Assembly: GCA_019925095.2 (NCBI GenBank)
Contig: CM034401.1
Coordinates: 18,818,338-18,882,337, forward strand
From: Dendrolimus kikuchii
Lineage: Eukaryota; Arthropoda; Insecta; Lepidoptera; Lasiocampidae
Length of the DNA stretch: 64,000 nt
Direction of reading: 5' to 3'
The notes beneath the pieces were generated by a model. It worked only from the letters and a program-made list of their open reading frames with translations, had not been told where the DNA came from and did not search any database. A program made the position numbers and the translations under genes. This document shows positions 48,201-59,240 of the stretch, one piece after another (position 1 is the first letter of the stretch; every line of letters begins with the position of its first letter).

Positions 48201-48896
48201 TTGGCGTGAATACCTCTTATGTTGCAAAAGTCCACTTTCATTGTGGAGTCAAAACCCGCCGTGGTAACCTTATTTCTTATTGTTCGGCTCATGAAGATTA
48301 ATAAAAATTATGAAAAGGGAAGTCTAAGGAAGTGCTAACGTGTCTGCGACGAAGAGGAAAAAAAGTGTGATGTATGCCATTGTCCCCCAAATGCGCAGGT
48401 TGTATGAAGAGCTGATGTGGGGCACGGAAGGGCCCCCGATCCTCCCCGGAGAACACTGCCTGGCCACATCCGGTCACCAACCGGCACGACAGTGTTCCCC
48501 AAGATTATGCGCCAGTTGGTGGGTCAGCCTCCATGGGATTGGTTAGTCCGGGTTCAGGTCCCCTACTACCTGGCGGGCGGCCAGCGGTCAACCGTTTCAT
48601 CGGGTCTCCCTGACCCCCACTTCACCTCATCACGCCTGCGGAAATGCAGTAGACTTAGACACACAACGAGTTCCAGATTTCGCAGACACTGTAGCACTTC
48701 GGAGTTGGGGGACTGGAACTTGGTCTCTAATGCCGGAACACCACACAAGGCAGTTATGGCGGCATACTCCAGACCAAGGGTGGTAGCTATCCAGGCGGGC
48801 ATAGCCCTACCACCTAGCTGTGGGTTGTTTCTCGCCTCTTACGACAGGCCGCCCGGCCGCAGGAAACTGTATTCTTTCTCCGTTCCTGCACGGATA
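45259..48896 (-). mobile_element. Near-complete CR1-like LINE
   Basis: It runs on the minus strand from the 5' end tatccgtgcaggaacggag (48896) to an A-tail (poly-T on plus, 45259-45270). There are about 600 nt before the ORF and about 60 nt after it. The first ~200 and last ~110 nt are shared with the dispersed short repeats. No convincing ORF1 was found in the leader. No target duplication could be identified, which is common for CR1-group elements. Confidence 0.85.
45320..48292 (-). CDS. LINE ORF: endonuclease/reverse transcriptase, 990 aa, intact
   Basis: The N-terminal apurinic-like endonuclease (about 19-240) shows TETQ (E51), GDFNAH (160-165), LLDLLLT and SDH (234-236). The reverse transcriptase (about 515-790) shows NYRPIAITSLLSKVMERI, LDIAKAFD (610-617), GVPQGCVLSP (667 on) and YADD (695-698). 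The C-terminal region has RPHMEYCSHLWAGAP. There is no RNase H. The frame is uninterrupted from ATG to TAA, so the copy may be young or still active. The motifs suggest the CR1 group of the jockey superfamily (perhaps the lepidopteran Zenon branch), which I could not confirm. The last residues (VANVHRRR) and stop lie within the 3' module found in the short repeats. Confidence 0.92.
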   Translation of the reverse strand: MSRTIRNKVTTAGFDSTMKVDFCNIRGIHANINAVHHHLETAKPALLFLTETQISTPVDTSYLHYPGYNLEHLFLSKTGVCVYVREDICCRRLHGLEDRDLSILWVRIDFGGSTQIYACLYRSHGRECARTETARFFEHVHEGTDRVFRQYPSAEVVILGDFNAHHAEWLGSPRTDLPGTTAYDFALAHGFTQVITGFTRIPDRVDHEPSLLDLLLTTHPENYQISISAPLGTSDHCLVSSVVPLPIADRTRPAGRRKVWRYRSADWDGLREFYASYPWRQLCFSSEDPDACADSIADVVLQGMECFIPNSKVPIGGTSKPWFDKSCAEAVKLKQQAYRAWTGARARQDPSSSDLKKRYNAASRSLKKQLVRAKFIHIGRIGERLSSYPSGTRAFWALAKAVEGNFCRASLPPLRTVDDRLAHAAKDKADLLGEIFAANSTLDDGGETPPTIPECEYKMPEVRFTQKAVRCALRSLDVKKSSGPDGIPAIVLQTCSAELSPVLARLFTLSYHKACVPASWKIAHVHPVPKKGDRTDPSNYRPIAITSLLSKVMERIINAQLLGYLEDSQLLNDRQYGFRHGRSAGDLLVYLTHRWAEAIESKGEALAVSLDIAKAFDRVWHKALLSKLPSYGIPEGLCTWLSSFLDGRSIQVVVDGCCSSIKPINAGVPQGCVLSPTLFILHINDMLSNHNIHCYADDSTGDAQYSGRANVPRSFVEESRVRLVSEVEHSLQRVSEWGRQNLVHFNPKKTQVCVFSAKKTPFEQALEFQGTPLTTSKSIGILGINITNDVQFRGHLEGKAKLASKKLGVLNRSKQYFTSRQRLVLYKAQVRPHMEYCSHLWAGAPAYQLNPLDSIQRRALRVVDDPILTDGLDTLGLRRDFASLCVFYRLYNGECSEELFRMVPSSSFYHRTARHRLGVHPHFLEPLRSCTQRFCRTFLSRTVGIWNELPAEVFPQRYDMEFFKKGVIKFLRGRQRVGDISDVANVHRRR

Positions 48897-49652
48897 CAAA
48901 GCAAGTATAATAGCAATAAGTAAATAAAAGCGACAAATTACGTCACACCTTTACAAACTTGTGTGCGTAAAGTTATGTAGTATACGTAAATGGCTGGCTT
49001 CTGTGTTTGGTAATAAAATGTTTCCACTAAAAACTCTTCGAATTCAAAAATTGTCGAGATATATACAATCCCAACTAGAGGCATATTAATGTCTTTTTGG
49101 CCGTAACACCTAAATCGGCTTGCTATGCAGAATCGGTCTTCTTTGGCCGGCTTCTCTGTGAGAGTTCGAGACACCGTCTTTCTAACGATGGTCTAAGGGT
49201 TCAATGTAAAGGATAATGTTGATGCTGCTACTTAGGTACAACAAAAAATTCTTTCAACCAAAATTGATTTCATCGTTTTGGAATTATGGAGTATTTTCGA
49301 TGGATTTGTAAGTGAATTACGAAAATAAAGATTGTTAGTCTGGCTCACAATGGCTGTTTGAATCTCTATTGTTTGCATACGGTGACATTATTATGCCAGC
49401 TAATGATACGACGATACAAAGTGTTTAGTCAAGTGTTGTTTACGTCATACTCATTATCTTGTATGTCTGTATATAAATACGTATTAAAATCATATTGGAT
49501 GAAACAATTAATATTGCTTATCATTTATAATATTACAAAATATCATCGAACTCCGTGGCAGCAAAATAATAAAGTTACTTTACCCACTTGTGTCTGAAGC
49601 GTGTTTCCATGACATCGGTTCGAATGCTGGCCGGAATGATATACTACTTATT

Positions 49653-49963
49653 ATCCGTGCAGGAACGGAGAAAGAATACAATTTCCTGTTGCCGGGCGGC
49701 CTGTCGTAAGAGGCGACTAAACAACCCTCAGCCAGGTGGTAGGGTATTTGCTCGACTGGATTGCGACCACCCCTGGTCTAAAGTATGCCGCCATAACAAC
49801 CTTGAGTTGTGTTCCGGGATTAGTGACCAGGTTCCAGTTTCCTTTAAGAGAGCAGCAGCGCATTTGTAGCAACTTTGGTGTTGCAAATGTCCATAGGCGA
49901 TGGTAACCGCTTTCCATCAAGTCGGTCGTCTGCCTGTCTGCTGAACTCCTACAATAAAAAAAA
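49653..49963 (+). mobile_element. LINE-ends short repeat, full length
   Basis: atccgtgcaggaacggagaa to gctgaactcctacaataaaa; both modules complete. It lies about 750 bp from the 5' end of the LINE. Confidence 0.85.
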
Positions 49964-50084
49964 GATCATTCCCTATAATTTACTATTCACTTACTTTACC
50001 ATAGGTAGAAATTTGATATATTTGTTTTATGTATGTATAGGTTTGCGTTTGACCACTGTCTCATCTGATGTTGAGTGGTGACGC

Positions 50085-50220
50085 AATCTAGGATGGAGCA
50101 CGATTACCTAGAAGATATTCACTCGTGACTTGAAGACTTCGAGATTGTATTTGTCAGGGAAAACAGACTCCGGCAAATTATTCCACTCTTTTTCTCAGAA
50201 AAGATGAAGCGAAGCGCTTG
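50085..50220 (+). repeat. Dispersed repeat with acctagaagatattcactcg
   Basis: Shares a cttaccta/ggtag..cttcaagtcac block with 43798-43843 and 44168-44212. It continues with ggcaaattattccactcttt, seen at the ends of some lepidopteran repeats. Confidence 0.4.
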
Positions 50221-50299
50221 GTTCTGAGTAATGTTAAATTACTTAGGTTATTTATAATTATTGATAGTAAGGCAAATAAACGATAAATTTGATATAGGA

Positions 50300-50450
50300 A
50301 TCAACCATGAGGCTGTTTTCTGATCTGGTGATAATATGCTTAATATCATATTAATAGAATTACCATGTGCTGATGTTGAAGTAAAACATCATGATAACAC
50401 CTGTATATGGAAATAACCGATGTGTCAAATCCACCATCCGCCTTCTACCG
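50300..50450 (+). mobile_element. Degenerate body of the 31657-type SINE
   Basis: ggctgttttctgatctggtg, aattaccatgtgctgatgtt and aaaacatcatgataacacct match the SINE body with many changes. It is cut by the next repeat. Confidence 0.5.
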
Positions 50451-50537
50451 GATTTGTAAATGTCCATAGGCGATGGTAACCGCTTTCCATCAAGTGGGCC
50501 GTCTGCCTGTCTGCTGATCTCCCGCAATAAAAAAAAG
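50451..50537 (+). mobile_element. LINE-ends short repeat, 3' module only
   Basis: atttgtaaatgtccataggc to ctgatctcccgcaataaaaa. Confidence 0.75.
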
Positions 50538-50699
50538 TTTAAAAATTACTTTGGAATTATAATTTTCATATTGTAATTTTTCAAGGCATCTCTCATTTTT
50601 ATGGTAACTTTACAAGTAGAATCAAATGTAAATTATAGTTCGGTACGTGTTTATATGAAACAAATATACTGAAGTTAATGTACCGATAACATTTGACCC

Positions 50700-51395
50700 A
50701 TTTGCCATAATTAATTTACATGATTAATTAATAAGGAAACTTGTCAAGTCACCATACAATTGTTGATACAAATACAATCGCAATTGCTCATTCAGTGAAA
50801 AACTTAGGAGTTCACATTGATAGAATTTTGTCCTGGGCACACCAATTAAAGGAAGTTAGTTGTAAAGTGTTTACTTCTGCAGCTTCCTTACGAAGACCTT
50901 ACCATAATACCTCCTTGCAATACCTTCTTTTACCCATCCTAGACTAGGCCGACGCCAGCTATCTAAACCTAGCAGAATACCCACTTGATAAACTTGAGCG
51001 ACTCCAGAATTTTTGTATCCGTTTCCGAGCAATCCGTTGTAACCGTGTAAGCTCAAGTGGTTTCCTATCCGCCTTCGCCGGAATACGCATATCCTGTCAC
51101 TTCTTTACAATGTATTGTTCAGTCCCAAGTCTCCTCCTTATCTTAAGGAACGTTTTCAATACTTCAATTTGAATCAGAAGAAATTCCTCAGGTCATCAGT
51201 GAACATGAAACTAGAAACTCCACTCAATACAACCAAGTTTTACAGTAGATTATTCAGTGTTCAAGCTGTTCAATTATGGAACGTGTTTCCACCACTTCTA
51301 AGTGAGACAAGCCCAAACAGTATCCTCCTTCAATAGACTTGTTAAGGATTACTATCATAAAGTATAATGTATGTACGTATGTTTATGTTTTTAAT
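50700..51395 (+). pseudogene. LINE C-terminal remnant (jockey-superfamily type)
   Basis: VKNLGVHIDRILSWAHQL, ASYLNLAEYPLDKLERLQN and KLETPLNTTKFYSRLFSVQA follow each other as in the region after the RT domain of insect LINEs. Frames are broken by stops and at least one frameshift. It ends at a long microsatellite. Confidence 0.7.
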
Positions 51396-51399
51396 AGAT

Positions 51400-51771
<372 letters not shown>

Positions 51772-51815
51772 TACTAGGCTATGTATTTACGTGTGTATAT
51801 AAATCTATATTTATA

Positions 51816-52120
51816 CTAGCTGATGACCGCGACTTCGTCCGCGTGGTAAGTTTTTTTAACTATCCCACGGAAACTCTTTAATTTTTCGGGATCAAAAGTA
51901 TCCTACATATTGACCAGGGATATATGCTACCACCATACAAAATTTTATTTAAAACGGTCCAGTCGTTTCGGAGATTAGCCTGTACAAACAGAGAGACAAA
52001 AAACTTGAAAAAAATCTAAATTAGTTCTATTTCACTTCTTACATCTCCGTGACTTGGTTTTTAGCAATTTTTTTTCATTGTACAGAAATTCGACCTCTAC
52101 AGTTTCATTATATGTATAGA
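51816..52120 (-). mobile_element. LEP1-like Helitron
   Basis: The minus-strand 5' end TCTATACATATAATGAAACT and the 3' end cgcggtcatcagCTAG then T. The body holds tcgtttcggagattagcctg on the plus strand. Confidence 0.6.
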
Positions 52121-52523
52121 TTAAATATATATATAATAATATTTATATGTATTTTTAAATATGTCTTTACAATCTTGTGCAACAAAACCCTGCCCTAGCT
52201 TTTGTGCCATTTTCTTGCTCCATCCAAAGGTTGTCTGGAAGAGATCGCTGCCAGCGATAAGGCCGCCATTTTAATTCTAAGCTGTTTTTGTGTATTGTTT
52301 CATAAATTTTATTGTACTGTTACAAGCTAGGCACCGACAAAGACAAATTCCACGTACAGATTTGTAGAAGCACATTTATTACCTGTCGGCATTTGAACTA
52401 GTTGTAATTCTTTTATGATCGTCTTCTTTTATTTACTTATTTATTGGCATACGTCTCTAGTGAACAGCCTATAGTTCTATTGTATTCGTTTACGGTCGCT
52501 TGCGGCTGTAATCATTAGCCAGG

Positions 52524-52854
52524 TGTTATGGGTCATAAAGTACAAGCTGATTCTAGGAAATTCGGTCCACGTTGCTGGGCGGGCACATTGCATTTATGCA
52601 GTATAAAACGATGGCCTGAGTGAGGGAGAGGGAAATCAGCGACGACTACGATCAAGGCGTGACGTGTGTACAATCGGGAAACTAATAGTGACGGACTTTG
52701 CGCGTTTTATTGAATTACGACATTCTGCATTATGTTTGGATTTGTTGTGTTCAGTTATATTTGTACCTGTGTTATATGTTTGTACAGTTCTAATAAACTC
52801 TATAGCTCTAATAATTCCAACGGCATTTTAATTCGAGTCTCACAACTCGTAACA
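52524..52854 (+). mobile_element. Candidate solo LTR
   Basis: It begins TGTTATGGGTC and ends ctcgTAACA, with a TATA-like box (tataaaac, about 52601) and AATAAA (about 52793) in the order expected for U3-R-U5. No matching target duplication and no second LTR were found. A tggcgcccaattctg motif at about 52966 resembles a primer-binding site but is 110 bp too far. The strand is inferred from the TATA to poly(A) order. Confidence 0.45.
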
Positions 52855-53499
52855 GTACAATAAAGTGTATTCTATTCTAATTGCTTTCCAAAAGAAGCAA
52901 AATGTATTTGGGTAAATGTGGAGTAGATACTTATTTAAAACAATACACTGCAGGTCAATATATCTGGCGCCCAATTCTGTTAGTTCAATATCTGGCGGTT
53001 GCGAAGATATTCAAAGTACGATTCCATTGCGATAGTGTCAAAAATTCGTATTCTACTAAATTCACAATATCTTTTTGTATATCGTCGTGGCGACATAGTA
53101 GTAGAAAAAATCAGTGTTACCATTAGCAAAAATGGCTTTAGACGAATTATTATCGAGAACCTAGCAAAATTTTAAATATTTATTTCGCGAGTTTTGGCTT
53201 TTTCTTTCTTTTTTTATAAATATTTATAAAGATAGAGTGGCATGCCATGGGCACGCCATTAAAATTAACGGAATACCGAAATCAGGCAAACCTACGATTA
53301 AGACAACGGTGTCCGGTGATTTTGACGAGATAATAATAGAAGAATTGGACATTTGGGCGTGGTTGCCCGCAAGAGTATTTTGAAAAATGAATACAACATT
53401 TAAATTTGCCAATTCGATACATTTGGTAGGAAGCATCGAAAAAGTATTAGCATGACTCACAATAGCTAGGTTAAAATGTAGGGAACGTTTGGGCAAGTG
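52855..53499. other. Gene-free stretch
   Basis: Nothing beyond the possible decayed primer-binding-site-like motif near 52966. Confidence 0.4.
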
Positions 53500-53580
53500 T
53501 TTTTTTTTTATTGCATGAGTTCAGCATACAGATCGACAGCCTACCTAATAGAAAGCGGTGACCATCGCCTATAGACATTC
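53500..53580 (-). mobile_element. LINE-ends short repeat, 3' module only
   Basis: Poly-T, then attgcatgagttcagcatac ... gaccatcgcctatagacatt; truncated after the 3' module. Confidence 0.65.
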
Positions 53581-53582
53581 AA

Positions 53583-53755
53583 ATGCAAAAGTTTTTATTC
53601 AAAATAAGTTCCACTGTAGAACACTTTTTGAAGGGCATACATATAGGTTAGAATTTAATTTTACTTCCTATTCTATGTACACCGCTTCGCAACGTGTTAT
53701 TGCTGTTAAGGAGAAGAAGCGGCAAAAACTCCCCAGCAACACGTCAAGCTAAAAA
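53583..53755. repeat. Dispersed repeat with tttttattcaaaataagttc
   Basis: aaaagtttttattcaaaataagttccactgtag-type sequence is also seen at 41355-41420 and, inverted, at 11340-11400 and 22850-22930. It looks like a retrotransposon 3' end, unclassified. Confidence 0.45.
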
Positions 53756-54180
53756 TTATTTTTCTTTATATTTCTTATTCTATTTATATCTCAAGTTCTT
53801 TTTTGTAAGTTTTATACAGAAGTGTGTTGCAGAATGACTTTTGAAGAATTAATGGACTTGTAGCAAACAGTCAATATTCAATAAGACAGAGACACAAAAG
53901 GAAAGAAAAATATTATTATAGTTTTATTAAAGACATGACGTACTAAAAATTTTTGCTGCAACATATCTTCATAAATTTCTTACAAGCTTGGCAAGATATA
54001 AACGTTATACAAAATATAGTATAAGAGGTTGGAGCGAGCTGCTATATGTAAATGAAGTTTTGTTATTTCAGTATTCTTCAATAGTGTAGTAACCCTTTTT
54101 TAGCAAGATACTTTTTAATTTGGTCTTTAATTTAGCGAAAGGCAGATGTAACATTTCACTCGGAATCTTATTGAAGAAGC

Positions 54181-54419
54181 GTTTGTAACACCAAAGGTGA
54201 TACCAATGTGCTGCCGCTCTCTAAAGGGAGGCTGGAACCTGGTCACTAATACCGGAAAACAACTCGAGATTGTTATGAAGGCATACTCTAGACCAGGGAG
54301 GGTAGTCATCCAGACGGGCAAATATCCTACCACCTGACTGTGGGTTGTTTTGTCAACTTTTATAACAGTCTCCCCCCGGCCGCAGGAAATTTTATTTTTT
54401 TCTACAGTCCTGCATGGAT
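54181..54419 (-). mobile_element. LINE-ends short repeat, 3' end missing
   Basis: It runs from gtttgtaacaccaaaggtga to gcaggaaattttatttttttct and cctgcatgga, the diverged 5' end. Confidence 0.75.
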
Positions 54420-56530
54420 GAGGTTTAGTATACCCTACGGTAAAAATATTGTAAAATTTAGGCTACTTTAAATTATTCACATGCATGCAAAAATATTTTA
54501 CCAAAATCAAATCGACAATTCGGAAAGTACATTCGGTACCTACTACTTCGCTAGGCTTCGGAGTATGTCTAATTATAAATTATCCATACTTTCACTCGTG
54601 CTGTGTGCAACGTCTTGTTCTTTAATAGAAGAAGCACCAAAAAATTCCTCAGCTACATGTCTAGCTATAACCTTTTTATTTAATTTTCTTGTGTCTTGTT
54701 ATGTCACGTACATGGAGTAATTTATTGCTATATAATTAGCAAGGTTAAAACTGATTAGTCCATGTACGTGCCAAAATCTGTCAATACAGAAAACAGACAG
54801 CAGAAACAACTGTGGGCTCTCGCCCAGTGATGCGTCACTCCATCCAACGGAGCAACCATCATAGACGCACCACTCACTTTTTAAACATACCTATAGGTTA
54901 TATAAGTTTATAAGTTATACTTACAATTCTTTTTCAAAGCATAAATGAAGCTGCAGCGAAGAACACAACACGAAAAAGAAGAGCGTCGTAATTATAAGTG
55001 ACATAATTAAATTATACGCGTTCAAGGCTTATATATGTTAATGGTCTATGGTTCGAATTAATAATTTAATTTAAAACTAGCTGTGCCGTGAGTTCGCACG
55101 GGACTTATAGTTTTCATTCATATCTTTTGACTCATGAAACATATGCATACATACACGATTATTTAAGACATCCCTCTTAAGGACTCTTTAAGTCCCTATT
55201 TTCATTGAAATCATTTTTAATTATAATCACAGACATATACTTACTTTATTTGTTGGTTTATAGATTTATATAGGGCTAGTTTTTACTCGAAAAGCAGAAC
55301 AATATGGCAATTTAGCGAGGGAATGCCAGCCAGCATCCTGGGCACGTTACCCATTGACAATGATGATTAAGCCTCAGTACTTAGTGGGTAGACAGTCTTA
55401 AGGGATTATAATAAGCCTCTTTGCTTCAATAATGTGTAATGTAGAAAATTAAAATTGTAGAAAAGGGTTTTTATTGTAGACATTAAAAAAAATATTGTAT
55501 CGAAACGAATAATTATTTTCTTTTATCTACGATGTATTTTAAAAGATACCAAGTTATGCGTTTAGATACAATTATTTTTGAAGGTTAAAAAGACTTTCTT
55601 TTATAGTTTAAATTTTTAAGCTAACACATTATTGAAGCAAAGAGGCCATATGTAGAATACAATAATATACAAACTAATATTAATTCATTAGGATAAGTTG
55701 AATAAGATATACGAAAACATTCATTTGAAGTAATTAATTAGCTCATTACTTTGACACGTTGTCTCATCGATACGGATAAGCAAATGTCTCGTAACAAACG
55801 CTGAAAATAGCGACGTCGATCGTAGCCATTATGACGACACAGTGAACTATTCGACAGCGAACAAACTCCACACAAACACTTCACTTTGGAAGATATTTTC
55901 ATATATGAATCCAAATAATTCCTTCAATACCTTGATCGAGTCATTTGAAAGTTTATTATAAATACAGTAAGTTTACGTACTTTATGATGATTTTTGACTT
56001 TTGAAATAGCAAACCGTTGAAATTGATTAAATGTAACTAGAGGTAGAATGAAAAGTAATACATACTAATATTTAAATGAAATAATAAATAAATAGTGAAT
56101 TTGTCCAAATGTTTGTATGATAATCATTGTACTTTTAATAATGAGGACGAACATAAAACAATTTTATTATGGTTATTCAAAATTTACGTAACCAAAGCTG
56201 AATAGAAATCGTCAAGTGTTGCGGAAAAACGGGTTCTCAGTATGAAGTTATATACTTTATATTTTTCTCAATAAAATAACTGCTGAAAGCAATAAATTAT
56301 TGAATTAATTACCCTGGCAGTTCTTGAAAAAAGCGCCTTCACATATATCTTAAAATATTTAATTTTATTTTTGTACTGATTTATGACCTTTTTATATTGA
56401 ATTAACATGTAATAATGATATGAACATAATTAAGTTTGCCCACTGACCTACACTGCGACCGCAACTGTCCGGCCACGCCGATATAACAAACAGTGTAAGC
56501 CGCACCGCCGAGCGTGCAAGAGCGGTCGCG
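54420..56530. other. Region upstream of the UGT exon
   Basis: AT-rich. A Helitron-like 3' end (ctagctgtgcc on plus) is at 55077 on the minus strand, body to about 55290. No coding exon seen. The UGT promoter should lie in the last part; ccgatataacaaacagtg (about 56478) may be a TATA-like element. Confidence 0.45.
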
Positions 56531-57388
56531 ATGCGTGTGATAACTGCCCTTTTTACCGCATTTCTCGCATTACAATGCGTATATTCGAGTCGAATATTGG
56601 GTCTCTTCCCCCACACCGGTAAAAGCCACCAAATGGTCTTCGATCCATTGCTAAGGAGACTAGCAGAACGTGGCCACCATGTTACGGTTGTGTCGTTCTT
56701 CCCGTTGAAAAATCCACCTGCAAATTATACGGATATAAGTTTAGAAGGCATCGCTATATTAGGTCTGGAAACATTCGATTTATCATTTTACGAACAGTCG
56801 AATAAATTGTTGAAGTTTTTGCATTTAGAAAAAGTTGTGAAGCAAATATCCGAGTTTACACCTTTGGCAGATATGGCTCTGAACGTGTGTTCAAAGTTGG
56901 TCAGTTTCGCGCCATTAGCCGAAGCATTGAAGCAAGAATATGATCTTGTTTTCGTTGAGAATTTCAACAGTGATTGTATGTTAGGTTTACTGCATGTTTA
57001 TGGAGTTAAAGCGCCTATTGTTGCTTTATTATCAAGTTCTCCTATGCATTGGTCGTCTGATAGAATAGGAGCGGTAGATAACCCAGCTTATGTGCCAATT
57101 GTGAGTGCCGGGTACACAAACCCAATGAACTTTGCCCAAAGATTTGAAAATACAGTTCTCAACATCTACTACAAGGTGTGGTTTAGGCACGCTGTACAGA
57201 TCAAAGAGAGGGAAATACTTGAAAAACATTTTGCAACGAAAATTCCCGATTTGCAAGAATTGGGGAGAAATTACACGCTTATGTTTTTGAATACGTTCCA
57301 CAGTTTGAACGGTGTTAGGCCATTGTTACCGGGGGTGATCGAAGTTGGGGGAATGCATTTGGATCACAACAGGAAACCTATACCACAT
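56531..57388 (+). CDS. UDP-glycosyltransferase, first coding exon (gene continues beyond window)
   Basis: The 858-nt exon (286 codons) ends IPH directly before GTAAGT, phase 0. Residues 1-19 are a signal peptide; the mature N-terminus begins SRILGLFPHTGKSHQMVFDP. This is the acceptor-binding half of an ER-membrane UGT. H33 fits the catalytic base and D148 (in VENFNSDC) fits its partner Asp. N65 in NYT is a possible glycosylation site. The sugar-donor domain with the UGT signature and the C-terminal membrane anchor are not in the remaining 6.6 kb, so intron 1 is at least that long, or the gene is a fragment. Insect UGTs conjugate sugar to xenobiotics, pigments and hormones. I cannot assign the subfamily. 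Confidence 0.9.
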
Positions 57389-58190
57389 GTAAGTACCCGC
57401 GTTTTATAATTTACGAGTAAAAAACAACAAATCCATAAGTTTTTAGTTCTTTTTTTTTTAAATTTAAATTACGAAATCTATATATACTTCAAATCGCTAA
57501 GTTTATCCAATTCAATGGGTCTTTGTTTCAAGAATTTAACAATGTTAACGCGAGACTTGTGACGCAAGTAAAATTAAAAATGCCTGTGTCTTCTCTCTAT
57601 CTCTTCAGAAGGAACTGTATTAACACGGCTCCTCTTATTTATCTCTTTGCCAACTAATATTATAAACGAACCCTTAAGGAAATTCATTGTAGTCTTAAAA
57701 AAGTGACTGATTAAGAGTGTTTCTATACTATAGATGAATTTCTTAGAAAAAGTGCTTGTCGTTATTATCTATATGGAAAATCTTAGTGATCTATTTGTTA
57801 TTTTTTCTCTTGACATTAATTGCTTACATATTACCAAAAATTGTCATTTTCTTTTATAAATTATAATATTTATGTAAATTATAATTATAATTTTATTGTA
57901 ATTTTTAATTCATTTTGTACACCACTATGTGGTAGAATGTACTGTCCTACATTTGTATAACACCCGTATAAACTACATTCCGGCAAATAAAGGTATAGAT
58001 TGATTGAAGTCATTTTGATAAAAACGAAAGTCTTATAAAATCGTCATGTACAACCGTCCGTGTATGTTATGTTACAGATAGACAGATATATTTCCCAAAA
58101 CCACTGAACCATTAAAGATGAAATTTGACAACAAAAACTACACTTAATGAGATTGCAGTAAACATACCATATGTCTTCTTATCATAACAC

Positions 58191-58560
58191 TTTTTTTTGA
58201 AGCGGGGGAAATGCATTTCGCTCAGTACCGAGTCTTTTTCTAGAGATTAGACCAAAGCGATGACAGATAAGGCACTGAAGATAGCGCAGCTACCAGAGTC
58301 GATCGCCGGCATGTGTGGAGACTCGGCAAGGTATCTCCCTCTATGAGGATAGGTCACCCATGGGCCAATACTCCACTAAAACCACCTTCCTCCCATGTGC
58401 CCCGCGCTTATGGCAGGAAGAGCGTGAGACTTAGAACGTTGTTACGCCCACGCTGATCCTGCGCTTCAGTGAAGCAGGACAAACTCACTTCGTTAACAGG
58501 GGGATAAATTCTCCGCTCCCTAGATGCTGAAGGGAAGATCCCTTCTTATCATATCACTTA
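58191..58560 (-). mobile_element. 3' UTR fragment of the 42622-type R1 LINE
   Basis: The plus strand starts with poly-T and gcgggggaaatgc, then gtgtggagactcg, tgccccgcgcttatggcag and gagacttagaacgt, matching the reverse complement of about 43360-43663. Confidence 0.7.
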
Positions 58561-58891
58561 CTAACAACCTAGGCTGGTGCAACAGCATTTTGGCAGAGCC
58601 CTTATCAGACCCTGCCAGAAAAATATAAATATCTTGCACACGCCACCTAATTTAAATATATGTTGATTGTTAATTATTAAGGCGACATAGCCAAGTTGTG
58701 GCTAGGCCTTTAGGAAGAATTTAAAAAAAAACTTACATTAACCTTACATATACTTTTCAAAGCTCTTCAGCTGCGTATGAATATATTTAATAGTTTATTT
58801 ATATATTTTTAAAACCTTACAACATATAATCGAATACAATGCAAGAAAACTTAACTTATTTGTATTGTATTCTACTCATAGTCCCTCAAGA

Positions 58892-59240
58892 CTATAAGTA
58901 GAATACTGAGCCCAGATCACCGTCTTCTATGGGTAAGGTGCCCAGAAGGCTGGCTACGTTTCCTCGCTGGATCGCCATACTGATCCGTTGGCCGAGGTAA
59001 GCACCAGCCCTCTGATCACCCGAAGAGTCAATGAGTCGTTTCGATAAATTTTGGTAGAGGCTCATGACCTCAGGACCCCACGGTCCAAGCGTCTCGACAG
59101 CAAACGGCATAAACATATAACTCTCACAGAGGGTTGCATATTTGCGCCGCTTGAGTGATTCGGCTGTTTCCGCCGCTGAACCGGCTGATTTAGACGTGTT
59201 TGGTAAATGGGATGCGGCCAACGTGTCTACGCCTTACATA
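58892..59240 (-). pseudogene. C-terminal remnant of a retrotransposon-type ORF
   Basis: 109 codons with KRRKYATLCESYMFMPFAVE, TLGPWGPE and QRISMAIQRGNVASLLGT, a C-terminal block I recognise from many animal LINE-like open frames. Homology reaches upstream of the first Met to an in-frame stop (KEIM*GVDTLAA). It ends FYL plus stop at 58892. The exact clade is unknown to me. Confidence 0.6.

Noticed and set aside
48417..48923. 168-codon plus-strand frame over the LINE 5' end
   Set aside because: Antisense to the LINE leader; no recognisable protein.
52963..52980. Primer-binding site of an LTR element (tggcgcccaattctg)
   Set aside because: It lies 110 bp from the candidate LTR end and no gag/pol frame follows, so it was not annotated.
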